64,000 nt of DNA from Druceiella hillmani (Eukaryota; Arthropoda; Insecta; Lepidoptera; Hepialidae): positions 24,288,501-24,352,500 of the forward strand of contig JAYKKI010000015.1 in assembly GCA_039881145.1 (NCBI GenBank), written 5' to 3'. This document shows positions 1 through 12,285 of the stretch, piece after piece. The position numbers and the translations under genes were made by a program. Numbering within the stretch: the stretch's first letter is position 1; each line of letters begins with the position of its first letter. The notes under the pieces were generated by a model, which was given only the letters and a program-made list of their open reading frames with translations, did not search any database and had not been told where the DNA came from.

Positions 1-837
1 GTGAAATATAACTCCGAAACATCAGAAATGCACCCAATTAAGTCAGGAGTTCCACAGGGTAGTATACTGGGACCAGTACTCTATTTGATATTTACAGCAG
101 ATCTACCTACTTATGCCAACACTACCACAGCGACATACGCAGATGATACCGCACTTCTTTCGTCACATGATAATCCCGATTTCGCATCTGAAAGCCTCCA
201 ATCCCATATCTCTCTCATCCAAGCATGGTGCCAGCAGTGGCGTATTAAAGTCAACACAGATAAGTCAGCCCAAGTAACTTTCACACTTAGAAGAAAAACC
301 TGCCCACCTGTAAAACTTTTTGATACAGCGATCCCACAATCAGATGACGCCAAATACTTGGGTATGCACCTCGACCGTCGACTCACTTGGCGTAAACATA
401 TATGGACTAAAAGGAAGCAACTAGACAGCAAACTCCGCAGCATGTACTGGCTAATCGGCCGTAAATCACAATTGACAGATTCCAGTAAAATGGCTATCTA
501 TAAAACGATACTGAAGCCCATATGGACTTACGGCATTCAGCTTTGGGGCACAGCCAGCCATAGTAACATCGAAATACTTGAAAGGTTCCAAAGTAAAACA
601 ATGAGAGCCATGTTTAATATACCATCCCACATAAGCAACAAATATGTGAACCTAGATTTAAATCTGAGAACTGTGAAGGACGAAATTGAAATAAACAGCA
701 AGAAATATCAACTCAGACTGGACCAACATATGAACGAACTAGCTGCTGAACTTCAAGGAGAGGGCAGTCTAAGATTCTCCCGCCTTAAGAGGAATAGCGT
801 ATCTGAACTTGCGACAAGATTCGCGGACAAAATATGA
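1..837 (+). CDS. Jockey-clade non-LTR retrotransposon ORF2, C-terminal part of reverse transcriptase (5' cut by window edge)
   Basis: The frame is open from the window edge to TGA at 835-837, giving 278 residues. The first codon is GTG only because the window starts there; the true start, the endonuclease domain and the RT fingers lie upstream. Residues 16-25 (GVPQGSILGP) are the RT motif typical of LINEs, and 46-49 are the catalytic YADD box in the context ATYADDTALL. Next come W..QW.I.VN..KS (76-89), the KYLG thumb-side motif (118-121), and the C-terminal segment with YKTILKPIWTYGIQLWG (167-183) and FQSKTMRAM (196-204) that marks the Jockey/CR1-like group. In the element's life cycle this enzyme copies the LINE RNA onto nicked target DNA. 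The visible part has no frameshift or stop, so the insertion is fairly young. The assignment is sure at superfamily level; clade is inferred from motif style. Confidence 0.9.
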   Translation: MKYNSETSEMHPIKSGVPQGSILGPVLYLIFTADLPTYANTTTATYADDTALLSSHDNPDFASESLQSHISLIQAWCQQWRIKVNTDKSAQVTFTLRRKTCPPVKLFDTAIPQSDDAKYLGMHLDRRLTWRKHIWTKRKQLDSKLRSMYWLIGRKSQLTDSSKMAIYKTILKPIWTYGIQLWGTASHSNIEILERFQSKTMRAMFNIPSHISNKYVNLDLNLRTVKDEIEINSKKYQLRLDQHMNELAAELQGEGSLRFSRLKRNSVSELATRFADKI

Positions 838-944
838 GGATTGCACCGTTGGGTGCATGTCTTTGCTAAGAATAATTTAGCTGATGAAAATCTGACAACA
901 CATTAGATTATTGTTTGAAACAAACAGATCGCTAAGTAGCAGGA

Positions 945-979
<35 letters not shown>
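1..979 (+). mobile_element. 3' end of a Jockey-like LINE with short 3'UTR and poly(A) tail
   Basis: The RT frame is followed by about 110 nt of 3'UTR and an uninterrupted run of 32 A at 948-979. This is the layout of an mRNA-like LINE 3' end inserted by target-primed reverse transcription. Just after the stop, 843-858 forms a small hairpin (TGCACC, loop GTTG, GGTGCA), a possible recognition structure for the RT. The 5' end and the target-site duplication cannot be judged because the element begins before the window. Confidence 0.85.
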
Positions 980-1652
<673 letters not shown>

Positions 1653-1734
1653 TACGTGAATAAAATTACACAACAGAAAAAAGAATAGCGCGGTATGTGT
1701 GATGCTGTAAATTGTATAGTAAAAAATATATATC

Positions 1735-2290
1735 CGTACTGAATTTGTTTCTTATAATAACAAAGCGCAATATTGTTATAAATCAAGCCACCATTTTGGA
1801 ATAAAAAATTGAATATAAACTTTAACCTATATGGACGTAGAGTATTTACTGTGTTAATTACGTTATATTAAAAATATAAATTTAATATTTTAAATTTTCG
1901 GAGTTTTTGACAACGAAAATGAAAAATAATCATAAAATGAAAAAATTACACCTTACAAAAAAATTAATTACCTAACTGAATGTCTACTTCACCCAACCTT
2001 TGTTTTAAACCATCATTTGTCAGAATTATTAATATTAAATATTAATAATTTAATATTAACCCTAATCAAAATCTAATCAGAATTACAAGTGTTATCGTTT
2101 TATTTTATACTTCAATCGGTACCGGACCAAATGTTTTTATCAATCCTGCATTACCTACCGAATTTGTTTCGTATAATACCAAGGTTCAATATTGTCATTT
2201 TAAATCGAGCCAGCATATCGTAATAAAAATTAAATACAAACTTTGACAAATGTAAACATAATGTGCTGTGTTAATTAAATTAAAACTATA
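1735..2290. repeat. Diverged direct repeat: blocks A (1735-1875), B (1910-2135) and A' (2155-2290)
   Basis: Block A starts with GAATTTGTTTCTTATAATAA and A' with GAATTTGTTTCGTATAATAC. Both go on through CAATATTGT, AATCnAGCCA and a shared TGTGTTAATTA end, so they are old copies about 420 bp apart. Block B between them recurs at about 2859-3110. No coding capacity is seen; the origin, tandem duplication or an unknown repeat family, is not known. Confidence 0.65.
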
Positions 2291-2299
2291 ATAAAATCA

Positions 2300-2860
2300 C
2301 AAAACTAAAGGGATTCTTTGTTTTTGTGTTTGTTTGAACGCGTTAATCTTTGCAAGTACCAACCAGATTTGAAAAGAATCTTTTTAAATTCGATTAGTCA
2401 TTTATCGAGAAAGGTTTTAGGCTGTAGTAACATTACGCTACGATTTTTACGAGTGGAACAAATGCATGTAAAATTTAGGCAAGAATGAAGACGTAGATAC
2501 GGATGGGCGGTGTGTACGTCGCGCCTCGAGTTGGGTGCCAGAGCCAGCCCGACGAGAACCGAACATTACCGAGAAAGACCGAACTGTGAACGCTTAGGTT
2601 TGCGAGGTAACAGTCGTGCTTCAGCGAACTAATTATTCTGGTTATTTTTTGTTTTCCTTTTCTTCTTTAATGGTAGGTTCTAGTTAGGTTTATTATTTGT
2701 TGTACATTTCTTAAACTGATTGGTAGATTAGTACTTAAATATAAACTATATTTTAATTGATGCAGATGTAAAGTGTGAGTTATATGTATGTCACCTGTCA
2801 CGTTACGAGACACAGTTTTTAAATGCGGGTTGAAATTCGGGACAGATTTAGTTAAATGTA
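2300..2860. other. Spacer between repeat blocks A' and B', with a GC-rich island at 2475-2635
   Basis: The segment separates A' from B', whereas A and B are nearly contiguous, so it may be an insertion. Its middle part is much richer in GC and CpG than its surroundings (GTACGTCGCGCCTCGAG, CCCGACGAGAACCGAAC) and ends in GCGAGGTAACAGT, which could be read as a 5' splice site. It may be an untranslated first exon or promoter, or part of an inserted repeat. No protein is recognised. Confidence 0.35.
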
Positions 2861-3110
2861 TAAATTTAATGCGAAAATGAAAAATTAAGGACAAGGAATA
2901 ATAAAATGCAATACAAAAATGATACCTTACAAAAAAATTAATTACCATAATGAATTTTCCCCTCAGAAATATTAACTTAAACCATAACTAATATCTAGAG
3001 GTAACATTGTAAGAATTGTGTAATTTAATACTAACCGTAATCAGAATCTAATCAGAATTATAAGTTTTATAATAGTTTTTTTTAATGCTTCGAAGGGTAA
3101 TGAAACAAAT
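2859..3110. repeat. Block B', diverged copy of 1877-2135
   Basis: It shares TATAAATTTAAT, GCGAAAATGAAAAAT or its variant, ACCTTACAAAAAAATTAATT and AATCTAATCAGAATTA in the same order with block B. The copies differ by many substitutions and small indels, so the duplication is old. Confidence 0.65.
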
Positions 3111-4664
<1,554 letters not shown>

Positions 4665-4704
4665 TTGTTTGAAACACTAAAAGTACGTTTAGTGTTTCAA
4701 ACAA
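4665..4704. repeat. Perfect inverted repeat, 17-bp arms
   Basis: TTGTTTGAAACACTAAA at 4665-4681 is the exact reverse complement of 4688-4704, with a 6-nt loop. A further imperfect half (GTTTAAAACACTAAAC) follows at about 4708. It is probably a relic of a small foldback element. Confidence 0.8.
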
Positions 4705-5249
4705 GTCGTTTAAAACACTAAACGGAATTAAACCCTTTAATTATAATTCTATGTTACCATGGTAGGTGTCTTAAAAACACGGATCTATTTATCAATAATG
4801 ATAGAGATTTACAATAGAGCAAAGGAAAGATCAATTTTTTCAGGTTTTCTCAGATATAAAACTTGAGTATTTAAATTGTATTATATTGGCTATGTATCCC
4901 GCAGTGCGTACCGTTTAGGTTTGTTGAGTTTTAGTTCACAGACATCAGTAAATTTTGCAAATAAGATATATTTTTACTGAGATTGTCTATTGTACACCGT
5001 TTTTATTATATAATATCTATTATATATTTAACATTATAATGAAATTGCCCAATTAAACCATGGACCAAACATTAAAAAAAAATTTTAAAAAACAATCGTA
5101 AATTAACTGTCATGACGTTAAAATTAATACTTGAAATAAAGAATGTGATCATATTGAATATATTTGGCATTAATTTTGTAGAAATTCATTATTCACAATT
5201 AAATGAAACTACGTGATGTAGTATTATTTCTACTGTTTTAAGTTCTTTA

Positions 5250-5290
5250 CCACGACCTAGGTTTCGTTGTATTGCAATATCTTCAGGTGG
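5250..5290 (-). ncRNA. Hammerhead-ribozyme-like motif, left arm of copy 1
   Basis: On the minus strand the order is CCAC, CTGAAGA, a 14-nt stem-II region, GAA, ACCTAGGT, C, GTGG. This fits the hammerhead scheme CUGANGA / stem II / GAAA / stem III / UH with stem I CCAC:GUGG. Stem III is the self-complementary ACCTAGGT, as in minimal hammerheads thought to work as dimers. Two changes in stem II (against the 63-kb copy) break pairs, and one extra U after CUGAAGA is non-canonical. Activity is unproven. Confidence 0.45.
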
Positions 5291-5310
5291 GATATTACTT
5301 TGCTCATAGC

Positions 5311-5348
5311 CCACCTGAAGATGTAATACAACGAAACCTAGGTCGTGG
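5311..5348 (+). ncRNA. Hammerhead-ribozyme-like motif, right arm of copy 1 (stem II shortened)
   Basis: CCAC (5311-5314), CTGAAGA (5315-5321), then GAAACCTAGGTC and GTGG (5345-5348). Compared with the 63-kb copy, three bases (TTG) are missing from stem II, which would leave little or no helix there, so this copy is probably inactive. Confidence 0.4.
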
Positions 5349-5407
5349 TAAAGAACTTAAAGAAAATAGAAATAATACTACATCAAGTAGTTTCATTTAA
5401 TTGTGAA

Positions 5408-7012
5408 TATTATCATATTTATGGGAATGAAAGATATAGCGACAACGCAGCGATATATCACAATATTAATTCGGTATCTTCAAAATCAAGACATACTATA
5501 AGTAATTAAAATAAATAATTAATTAAAATTAGTATAATTCGATGCACCTGAAAGTCCTTTTATATACCTTGAAAATTCGGTTGCTCTCGATTCCAAATAA
5601 TACTATCAATGTATTATTATATTTCTTTCAGTTTTTATTTGACATCAAAGTTTACTCTTATGGAGACAAATTGAACCATTTATTTATTATAACAATATAT
5701 TTTATGTAAAGAAACGCATATAACATGCCAAAAAAATAAGATTCGCAAATGTACCTAATATTCTAAAAACAATTCGTTTGGTATTTGTTCGTTTAAAAAA
5801 AATGTTCTATCCACAAACATAATATTCTTAGGACTTTTGCAACTTATCGGTAAACTTTTGATATATGCATACACATCTAATATTCAAGATCATAAAAAAA
5901 TCATTTATTGCATGTATCAATATGCAACAGCATACGCATAACATTTACACGCACTGTAAACGTTCGAATAGTAAATAGTGGCACGTTCCAACTTTCAAAG
6001 TCTAATTTATTCGACGTACTTGTTTAACGGTGTATAAAATGAATGAATATTCATAGAATAAATTTAAACGTTTACAAATGAGAAAATTAAAGAGACTTTC
6101 AGAGACAATTTCCAGCAAAATTCATATAGGCTACACTTAAGGCTACGAAATTGAACCCAAATCTGGTCAACGAAGATACTTCAGTCTCATAAAACAAAAA
6201 TAAACATAGCTAGATAGCAAAAACGTGAATTTTAATTTGTTATTAAAATTAACCTGCACTTAAAACCGAATAATCAATCGATGTCGGATTAATAAACGTT
6301 TCACCGTTTTTATAGTTAATTATACCACATATTGGTGGTGGTGATTAGAAAAATTGATAATAATTTAAAGGCAAAATATTCCACGAAAAAATATATTACA
6401 ATAATTGAGTGACTTTATATAATTTGATGGTGATTCAAGTTTAATTTCCAAGTATTGAATATAAGTATACGATTCGAAGAGACGTAAAAAGAAAACCCTT
6501 GTAAGCACGAGTTGATAATGAATATTTATTATGAAAATTCCATATATACTTAGACATATATAAATATTTAAGTTATATAGTATTTACCCATATTCATATT
6601 ATTTTTCTTTATGTAAATATACTCTGTAGTGTATCTGATACAGACATAAAAATATCGTGGATTTCTTAAAAAGTTAAAGTCGTCACTTTAGTTTTCCCGT
6701 GAACTATGAAATAAACTTCTAATAAGGCCTAACTAATAGTCAAAATTATATTTTATCCCAATTTTTACTGTAGCAGTTTTGAAGATGGGGAGAAAATAGT
6801 ATATGTTGTTAAAACTTTTTCAGCAGCACCTTTAAAACTATCTTACGTAAAATTCTGAAACATAGGTTTGGAATACCTATAACACTTTCTAATGAATAGA
6901 TTTTTCATTGTCATGTGTTGTATTAGCTATACGACACATTACAATGAAAAATATTTTCTTATATTTCATTTACTCTGTCAAATAGTTTTAAATATGTACT
7001 ACTGATATATAT

Positions 7013-7072
<60 letters not shown>

Positions 7073-7575
7073 ACTAATATACATCTTCACTCCGCCAAAT
7101 TTTAAATATCTATATCAAACTTTTCCTAAGAAACAAACACACAGCTAGGACACGCATACAAAAGGACAGACACGTGTGAGATCTTATCCGTGTTTTGCTT
7201 TTCTTTTGAAGTACGGAATCCAAATAAGTATAAATAAGGATTACGGACAGTTAAATCATATCTATGTACCGTAACAAGAATGAAATAAGTAACCAAGAGA
7301 GACAAACACACGATAAGAAACTCGAAACTGTCAGCCAAATTTTTAGCTGCCACTTTATAATATAAGGTAAAGTATTCGTATTTTATTAAGTAAATATTTA
7401 AATTACACTAAATGCTAACATAGTTAAAAATACTGAACCCGTTTTGAATACAATGAAAATGATATTGGGTCAATACTCATTCGATTGCTTTATCTTTTAA
7501 CATGAACAACAGTTGTTTGTAATAATCAACGAGTTACTGTAATTTTCTTCCTACTAATGTATCATTTTAACTTCG
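5408..7575. other. Non-coding AT-rich stretch with a (TA)n tract at 7005-7070
   Basis: The only clear structure is the TA microsatellite at about 7005-7070. The 75-residue minus-strand frame near 7126-7353 has no recognised domain, and its flanks show no splice or promoter signal that I can defend. Confidence 0.55.
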
Positions 7576-7799
7576 TATTTTTATTGATAGGTAACCTCAT
7601 TAATTCTATTTTGCAATAAAATTTGTTTGTAAGCATCATATTTTTAATCGTGTAAATTATATTATACGTACAAATGATTTTCTCTAGTATTTTTATCGAT
7701 AGGTTTCCTCATTAATCCTCTTTTGTAATCAAATTTGTTTGTAAGCGTCATATTTTTAATCGTGTAAATTATATTATACGCATAAATTATTTTCTCTAC
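7576..7799. repeat. Two tandem copies of a 112-bp unit
   Basis: Unit 1 (7576-7687) and unit 2 (7688-7799) share TTTTATYGATAGG, CAAATTTGTTTGTAAG or close variants, and TTTTTAATCGTGTAAATTAT, with about a dozen differences. It is a simple local duplication without coding capacity. Confidence 0.85.
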
Positions 7800-7947
7800 A
7801 GCAATTTTATTTCATCTAGTATGTATTTAAATATTTACGTAATAATAACTAAATAGCGAAATTAATATAAAAAGAAAATTATTCTCCCTCTGTTTTAACA
7901 TTGCGCATCCCCATATATTGTGCGCCGTCCCATATATTGCCATAACC

Positions 7948-8175
7948 GTGATCCTGCGAAATTAGTTCGGAGGGTGCTAAAGGACGACGCTTTCTCCAAA
8001 TGGCATTTCCCTTAAACAGCGTTTGGGTCCAGCGGTTTACGACCGAGTCCATTGCATTGTCTCTAAACGTGTCTTATATTAGAAGATTAATCAACGGCAC
8101 CCAACGCGCTCCTGTAGTGCGTGGGACGAGTTCTGTCGCATCTTTATTTTATTTAGCAAGGAATTTTTATACTAG
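7948..8175. repeat. Dispersed repeat R1, copy 1
   Basis: It aligns over about 200 bp with 15874-16080. Shared blocks are GTGATCCTGC, TTCCCTTAAACAGCG, GCGGTTTACGACCGAG and CATTGTCTCTAAA. The sequence is GC-richer than its surroundings and has no open frame shared between copies. It could be part of an LTR or a non-autonomous element; the family is not identified. Confidence 0.75.
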
Positions 8176-10101
8176 ATTGTGGAAAGGATAATATTATAAT
8201 TAGTTACAAATATTATACAATGATATTAATAACACTGTTGGAAGGAAGTAAATTTTTTCAAATTCTGAATACCGAGTCTTTGATAAATAAGAACATATAA
8301 TAAACATAACTAAATAAAAAAATATAATAAACTACTATAGTTCATAACTCATATAACAGATTTTCTGATTTTTTTCAAGACATAACATCTTCACTTAAGA
8401 CGCTAATTTTCGCAATAGCAATGTTAAATTGTAAGAAGAACTAAAACTTATAAATATTTCGATAACATCTTCTTCAAAATTAGTAATCTAACTTTTAATG
8501 TTAAAACCAAATCATGCCATCCAAACCAATTTAAAATTCAGAGAATTAAATTTTTCCTTAACCAAAATATTAATCGCGAAGATAAATTAAATATGGTGGC
8601 AAAATGAAAGTTAATTTCGTAAAGAAAATTTGTTTATCTGCCACTACAAGTGACCTAAAATGCCTTATTAACTTTTGGTGACAGTAACTATCAGCATTTT
8701 TTAAAATTATAGTTCCAGAAAAACGTTACTACCTTACATGACAGAAGTGAACATTTTAAACAAACGAACTTTATAGATTGACACAACTTGTAATTCATGT
8801 AAATATGAAAATTTTCGGCAATAAAAAAATATGTAAAATTTAAAACTTTTCATCAAAGGTCTAAGATATTATTGCGTTTGTTTAGATATATACTCGCATT
8901 TTATTAGTAAGATTATATATTCTAATCTACATCACATTAAGATTTACTTTATTCGGCGACTGTCATGGCGTACATTTAATACGAACAGTTCGCAACTATA
9001 GCGTGATAAATTATGGGGCTTTTTTCAGAACAAAGACATTTTCAAACAGGGAGGTTTTCCAACCTATGAGGTATGCTTTTCGTCAAATAGGACAAAAGAA
9101 ATGAAGAAAAAATGGAAAATAAGTATATAATACCTACGAGTACGTAAATGGGATTTATTAATCTCCTCTAATACTAAAAAAATACGTAGCTATCGAGTAA
9201 CGTGACACATCGCCATTTTTCAGTTATTTAAAAACAAAACACGACATTTTTTGTGTTTCTGTTTATAATTCGTATATAGGAGTACAATAAACTCTCGCTA
9301 TTCAAGGACTTATTATTCCCGGTTTTAAGAATTCGCGGTTTGTAATTTTAGAAATAGTTTTTACTAAAAGTTGACTATGATGATACTAACACAAACAGAT
9401 ACATACACATGTAAACCATGTGCAGATTTTGGCACGCGTGCATGCACACACACGTTGGCTAATGCATGCACACACTCGTACATTATGCGTAATTTGTCGA
9501 AAGAAATAGGTAGACAATGACACATCGGTGGGCCAATATTAGAAAAATTACAACACGTCAGATTACCTTGCCTATTTAAAAGGAGCTACTGAAGAATCAC
9601 AACTGTTACACAACTGTTACAACAATTGAAGATTATTAGGAAATTACTTAGGTCCAATTATGTTAACTATTATTTTGTTATTACCAAAGTTGGTTTGCGA
9701 TTTTAAAATAAAAAAATGCTGTAAGATTAATATATGTAATACGATACAACTATGTTTCTCCTTATTATTTGAAACTTTATCATCACATTTCTGTGAGTCG
9801 AGAATCTCGTTATAGGCAATTGTGCAATTATCAATAATTTTATTGAAAGTTACTCCCACGAATAGCTAAGAACTATTTAATTCTCTCTACACAACCCGTT
9901 TAATCGGACTGTTGTGTAATGATAATATAACAATACAACACATATCATAAGTGAGAAAATTCGCATGAAAGAATAATTTCAATTATTTACTTTTTAAAAT
10001 ATTGCCGAAATAGATTCTACCTCAGCTAAAATGTTCTGCCGATAAAATAATTTGCTGAGGGTTATAAAATAATTGTATTCGGCAAATCGGCGAAATAATA
10101 G

Positions 10102-10143
<42 letters not shown>

Positions 10144-12219
10144 TTGATTTAATTTTTGGAGTCCTAATTATTCATGTAACTTTAACAATTTCAAGAGGCG
10201 TCAGTTTCCCATGTTATACACTCTAAACTTCAACAAGAAAACTTACTTATAAACAATGATATTATCTATTCTTGTCTATTATTTATCTTGATATTATTTA
10301 TCTATTTACATGCGACAACTTACTGTTTGCGTCTATTATTGATTATTAAAGTTAACTGTCTGCGGTATAAAACCGCTGGTTCAATCAGACTTTAGCAAGG
10401 TCAGATTTAACTCGGAGATGAAATAAGTTATCCAGCACTTAAAACATTAGGGCATCTGTAACTCTTGAAATGATTAACTAAAAGATAGCTTGATTCCGTC
10501 AGAGAACGTACGGTGCGTAATTTAAATACTTTTATAACCATAACAAGGTAACTATCGCTAGTAAACATTATTGTGGGATCTTGGAAAAATATATTGAAAA
10601 ATATTTAAACATTAAAAACGCTGGCGAGTTGATCGAAAATATGCAAAAAGTATACGAAAGTGTCATAGGAAATATATCACAAAATATAAATTCTTTAGTG
10701 CACATGGTACACGATGCGAATGAACGACTTAATTTAACGTAAAATATGACGACGATGTAAACGAAAAACGTCTACGTGGGGGACTCTAAAAAGACATATA
10801 GATCACATAGAAATGATTGTCTGAAGTAGATATTTTTCATAAGTAGGTTGATACTTATTATTGACGTGGCTACCATTTGGGGTCTATGAGATATAATGGG
10901 CTTAATAAAGATAACGCTTCATTATCTCCTTTCCTTCTGTGATCAGTAGTTTTAAGTAACTGTTGTGAAACTAATCATATGTTAACGTTTAGGTTCAGAG
11001 TGCAGCTATTAAATTAAAACGTCTCTGATCGATGTATTGTGCACGCAATACCGAAATTGGACCAATTAAGAACAAGCAATTTTTAGAAGAGCAAGTCCTA
11101 AATTAAGTCGGAAAGTTGTTCATTCTGCAATATTCAATTTGCACACCATAGTAGGTGTATTTTAGTTTAATAACATACTTAAAACGTATTACATATTTGA
11201 TATATGTGGGGTATATCCTATATATTGGTGCATTTATATTTGAAATAAGAATTTTGTTTTTTTAATATAAGGCATGAAGATATTTGTACAATTATTAAAG
11301 GGCTTATAATTATTATTGAATCGTATAAAGATATGGATAGTGCTTTAGAAAAGTTAATTAATGAATTAGTTAGTTAATAATGTTAATTAATGAAAATTAG
11401 AAAACTTAATTAGAAAAAAAGAAAAGTCAATTAATTAATAAAGTTAGTTGATAATGTTAATTAATGAAAATTAAAGCTTCAATATTTATTGGTAGTGAAT
11501 CAAGATTATAATTGAATTTTTACATAAGGAGTTATTATTATCCTGCAAGATGTCTTTTAAACATTAAATGCTTCCTGGTTGCCTGAAATGGCTATCCTGA
11601 TAAAGATACCATAACAGAAAGGATAAAAAATGTTGCTGAAGCTCGCGTGCACATCGTTGGAAATATTTTTTATTGTGTATTAATTTAGTAATATTATTCA
11701 TTTTTTTCTTTAACCCGTATCAATTCACTCTTTGACGAAGACCTCTTCAATTATATCCCAAGCATATCTATATTGACAAATATGTATCTAAGGTACTATC
11801 GCTATTTTTTTAATATCATCCCTCCAGCAAATTGGATAAATAACCTGTGCCCACGCGTTTCTTTAAATGTGCTCTAAATTCTTGCTTTCGCGCCCCTTTC
11901 CTCCAACTGATACCAAGCATTGTTTAGCCAATGACTGTCTGGTCTTTTCCAGACTTGTTAGTAATTCTTTGTGTAGGAATAATGTTTTCAATACACCGCA
12001 ATTGGCAAGAAATGGTTTGTTTCTGTTTGATTCTTTAATATATTATTTTGTGCTTATTGGGTGTTGTTTCAATTTTTATTTTGAGACTTCATTGTAAACT
12101 GGTCTTCTAATCACCTTTATATAATTCACTTAAAGTAGTAGAACGCTTTGATCAGATCAACGCTTATTTAATCACGACGACAGTTTTTTAAAAGTTAATT
12201 TCTATGCCGAAATAAACAG
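8176..12219. other. Non-coding stretch with (TA)n at 10104-10139 and a short duplication at about 11368-11460
   Basis: A TA microsatellite sits at 10104-10139, and CA-rich sequence with GCATGCACACAC lies near 9425-9480. Around 10365-10395 the run TATAAAACCGCTGG followed by CAATCAGACTTTAG looks like a TATA-plus-initiator pair, perhaps from an old LTR, but nothing downstream supports it. GTTAGTTRATAATGTTAATT occurs twice near 11368 and 11443. No gene is recognised. Confidence 0.45.
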
Positions 12220-12285
12220 TTTTGGCAACATTTGTTCCCCTTACCACGCTCCATATCGTGGTAAGGGGATCAAATCTTGCCAAAA
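12220..12285. repeat. Inverted repeat, 29-bp arms with 2 mismatches
   Basis: 12220-12248 and 12257-12285 are reverse complements (outer TTTTGGCAA, inner CCCCTTACCACG) around an 8-nt loop. It is a short foldback element with no coding content. Confidence 0.85.

Larger units (their letters stand above)
5192..5407. mobile_element. Inverted-repeat element with a hammerhead-like core in both arms (copy 1)
   Basis: The left arm (5192-5296) and right arm (5306-5407) are near-perfect reverse complements around a short centre, and both outer ends read TTCACAATTAAATGAAACTA outward-in. Each arm carries the conserved block CCACCTGAAGA...ACGAAACCTAGGTCGTGG. The same arms recur at 14718-14982, about 40602-40687 and 63342-63454. 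The left flank (TTTTGTAGAAATTCATTA) also matches copy 2, so the family may extend some 40 bp further left. No ORF is present, so the element is non-autonomous. Confidence 0.8.

Noticed and set aside
111..443. 110-residue minus-strand frame inside the LINE
   Set aside because: It is the antisense shadow of the reverse transcriptase, whose motifs lie on the plus strand.
5250..5348. Rho-independent terminator
   Set aside because: The stem is far too long, it recurs as a dispersed element, and the host is a eukaryote.
10365..10800. LTR promoter plus degraded gag-like frame
   Set aside because: The TATA/initiator-like run is present, but no second LTR, primer-binding site or recognisable gag/pol motif was found.
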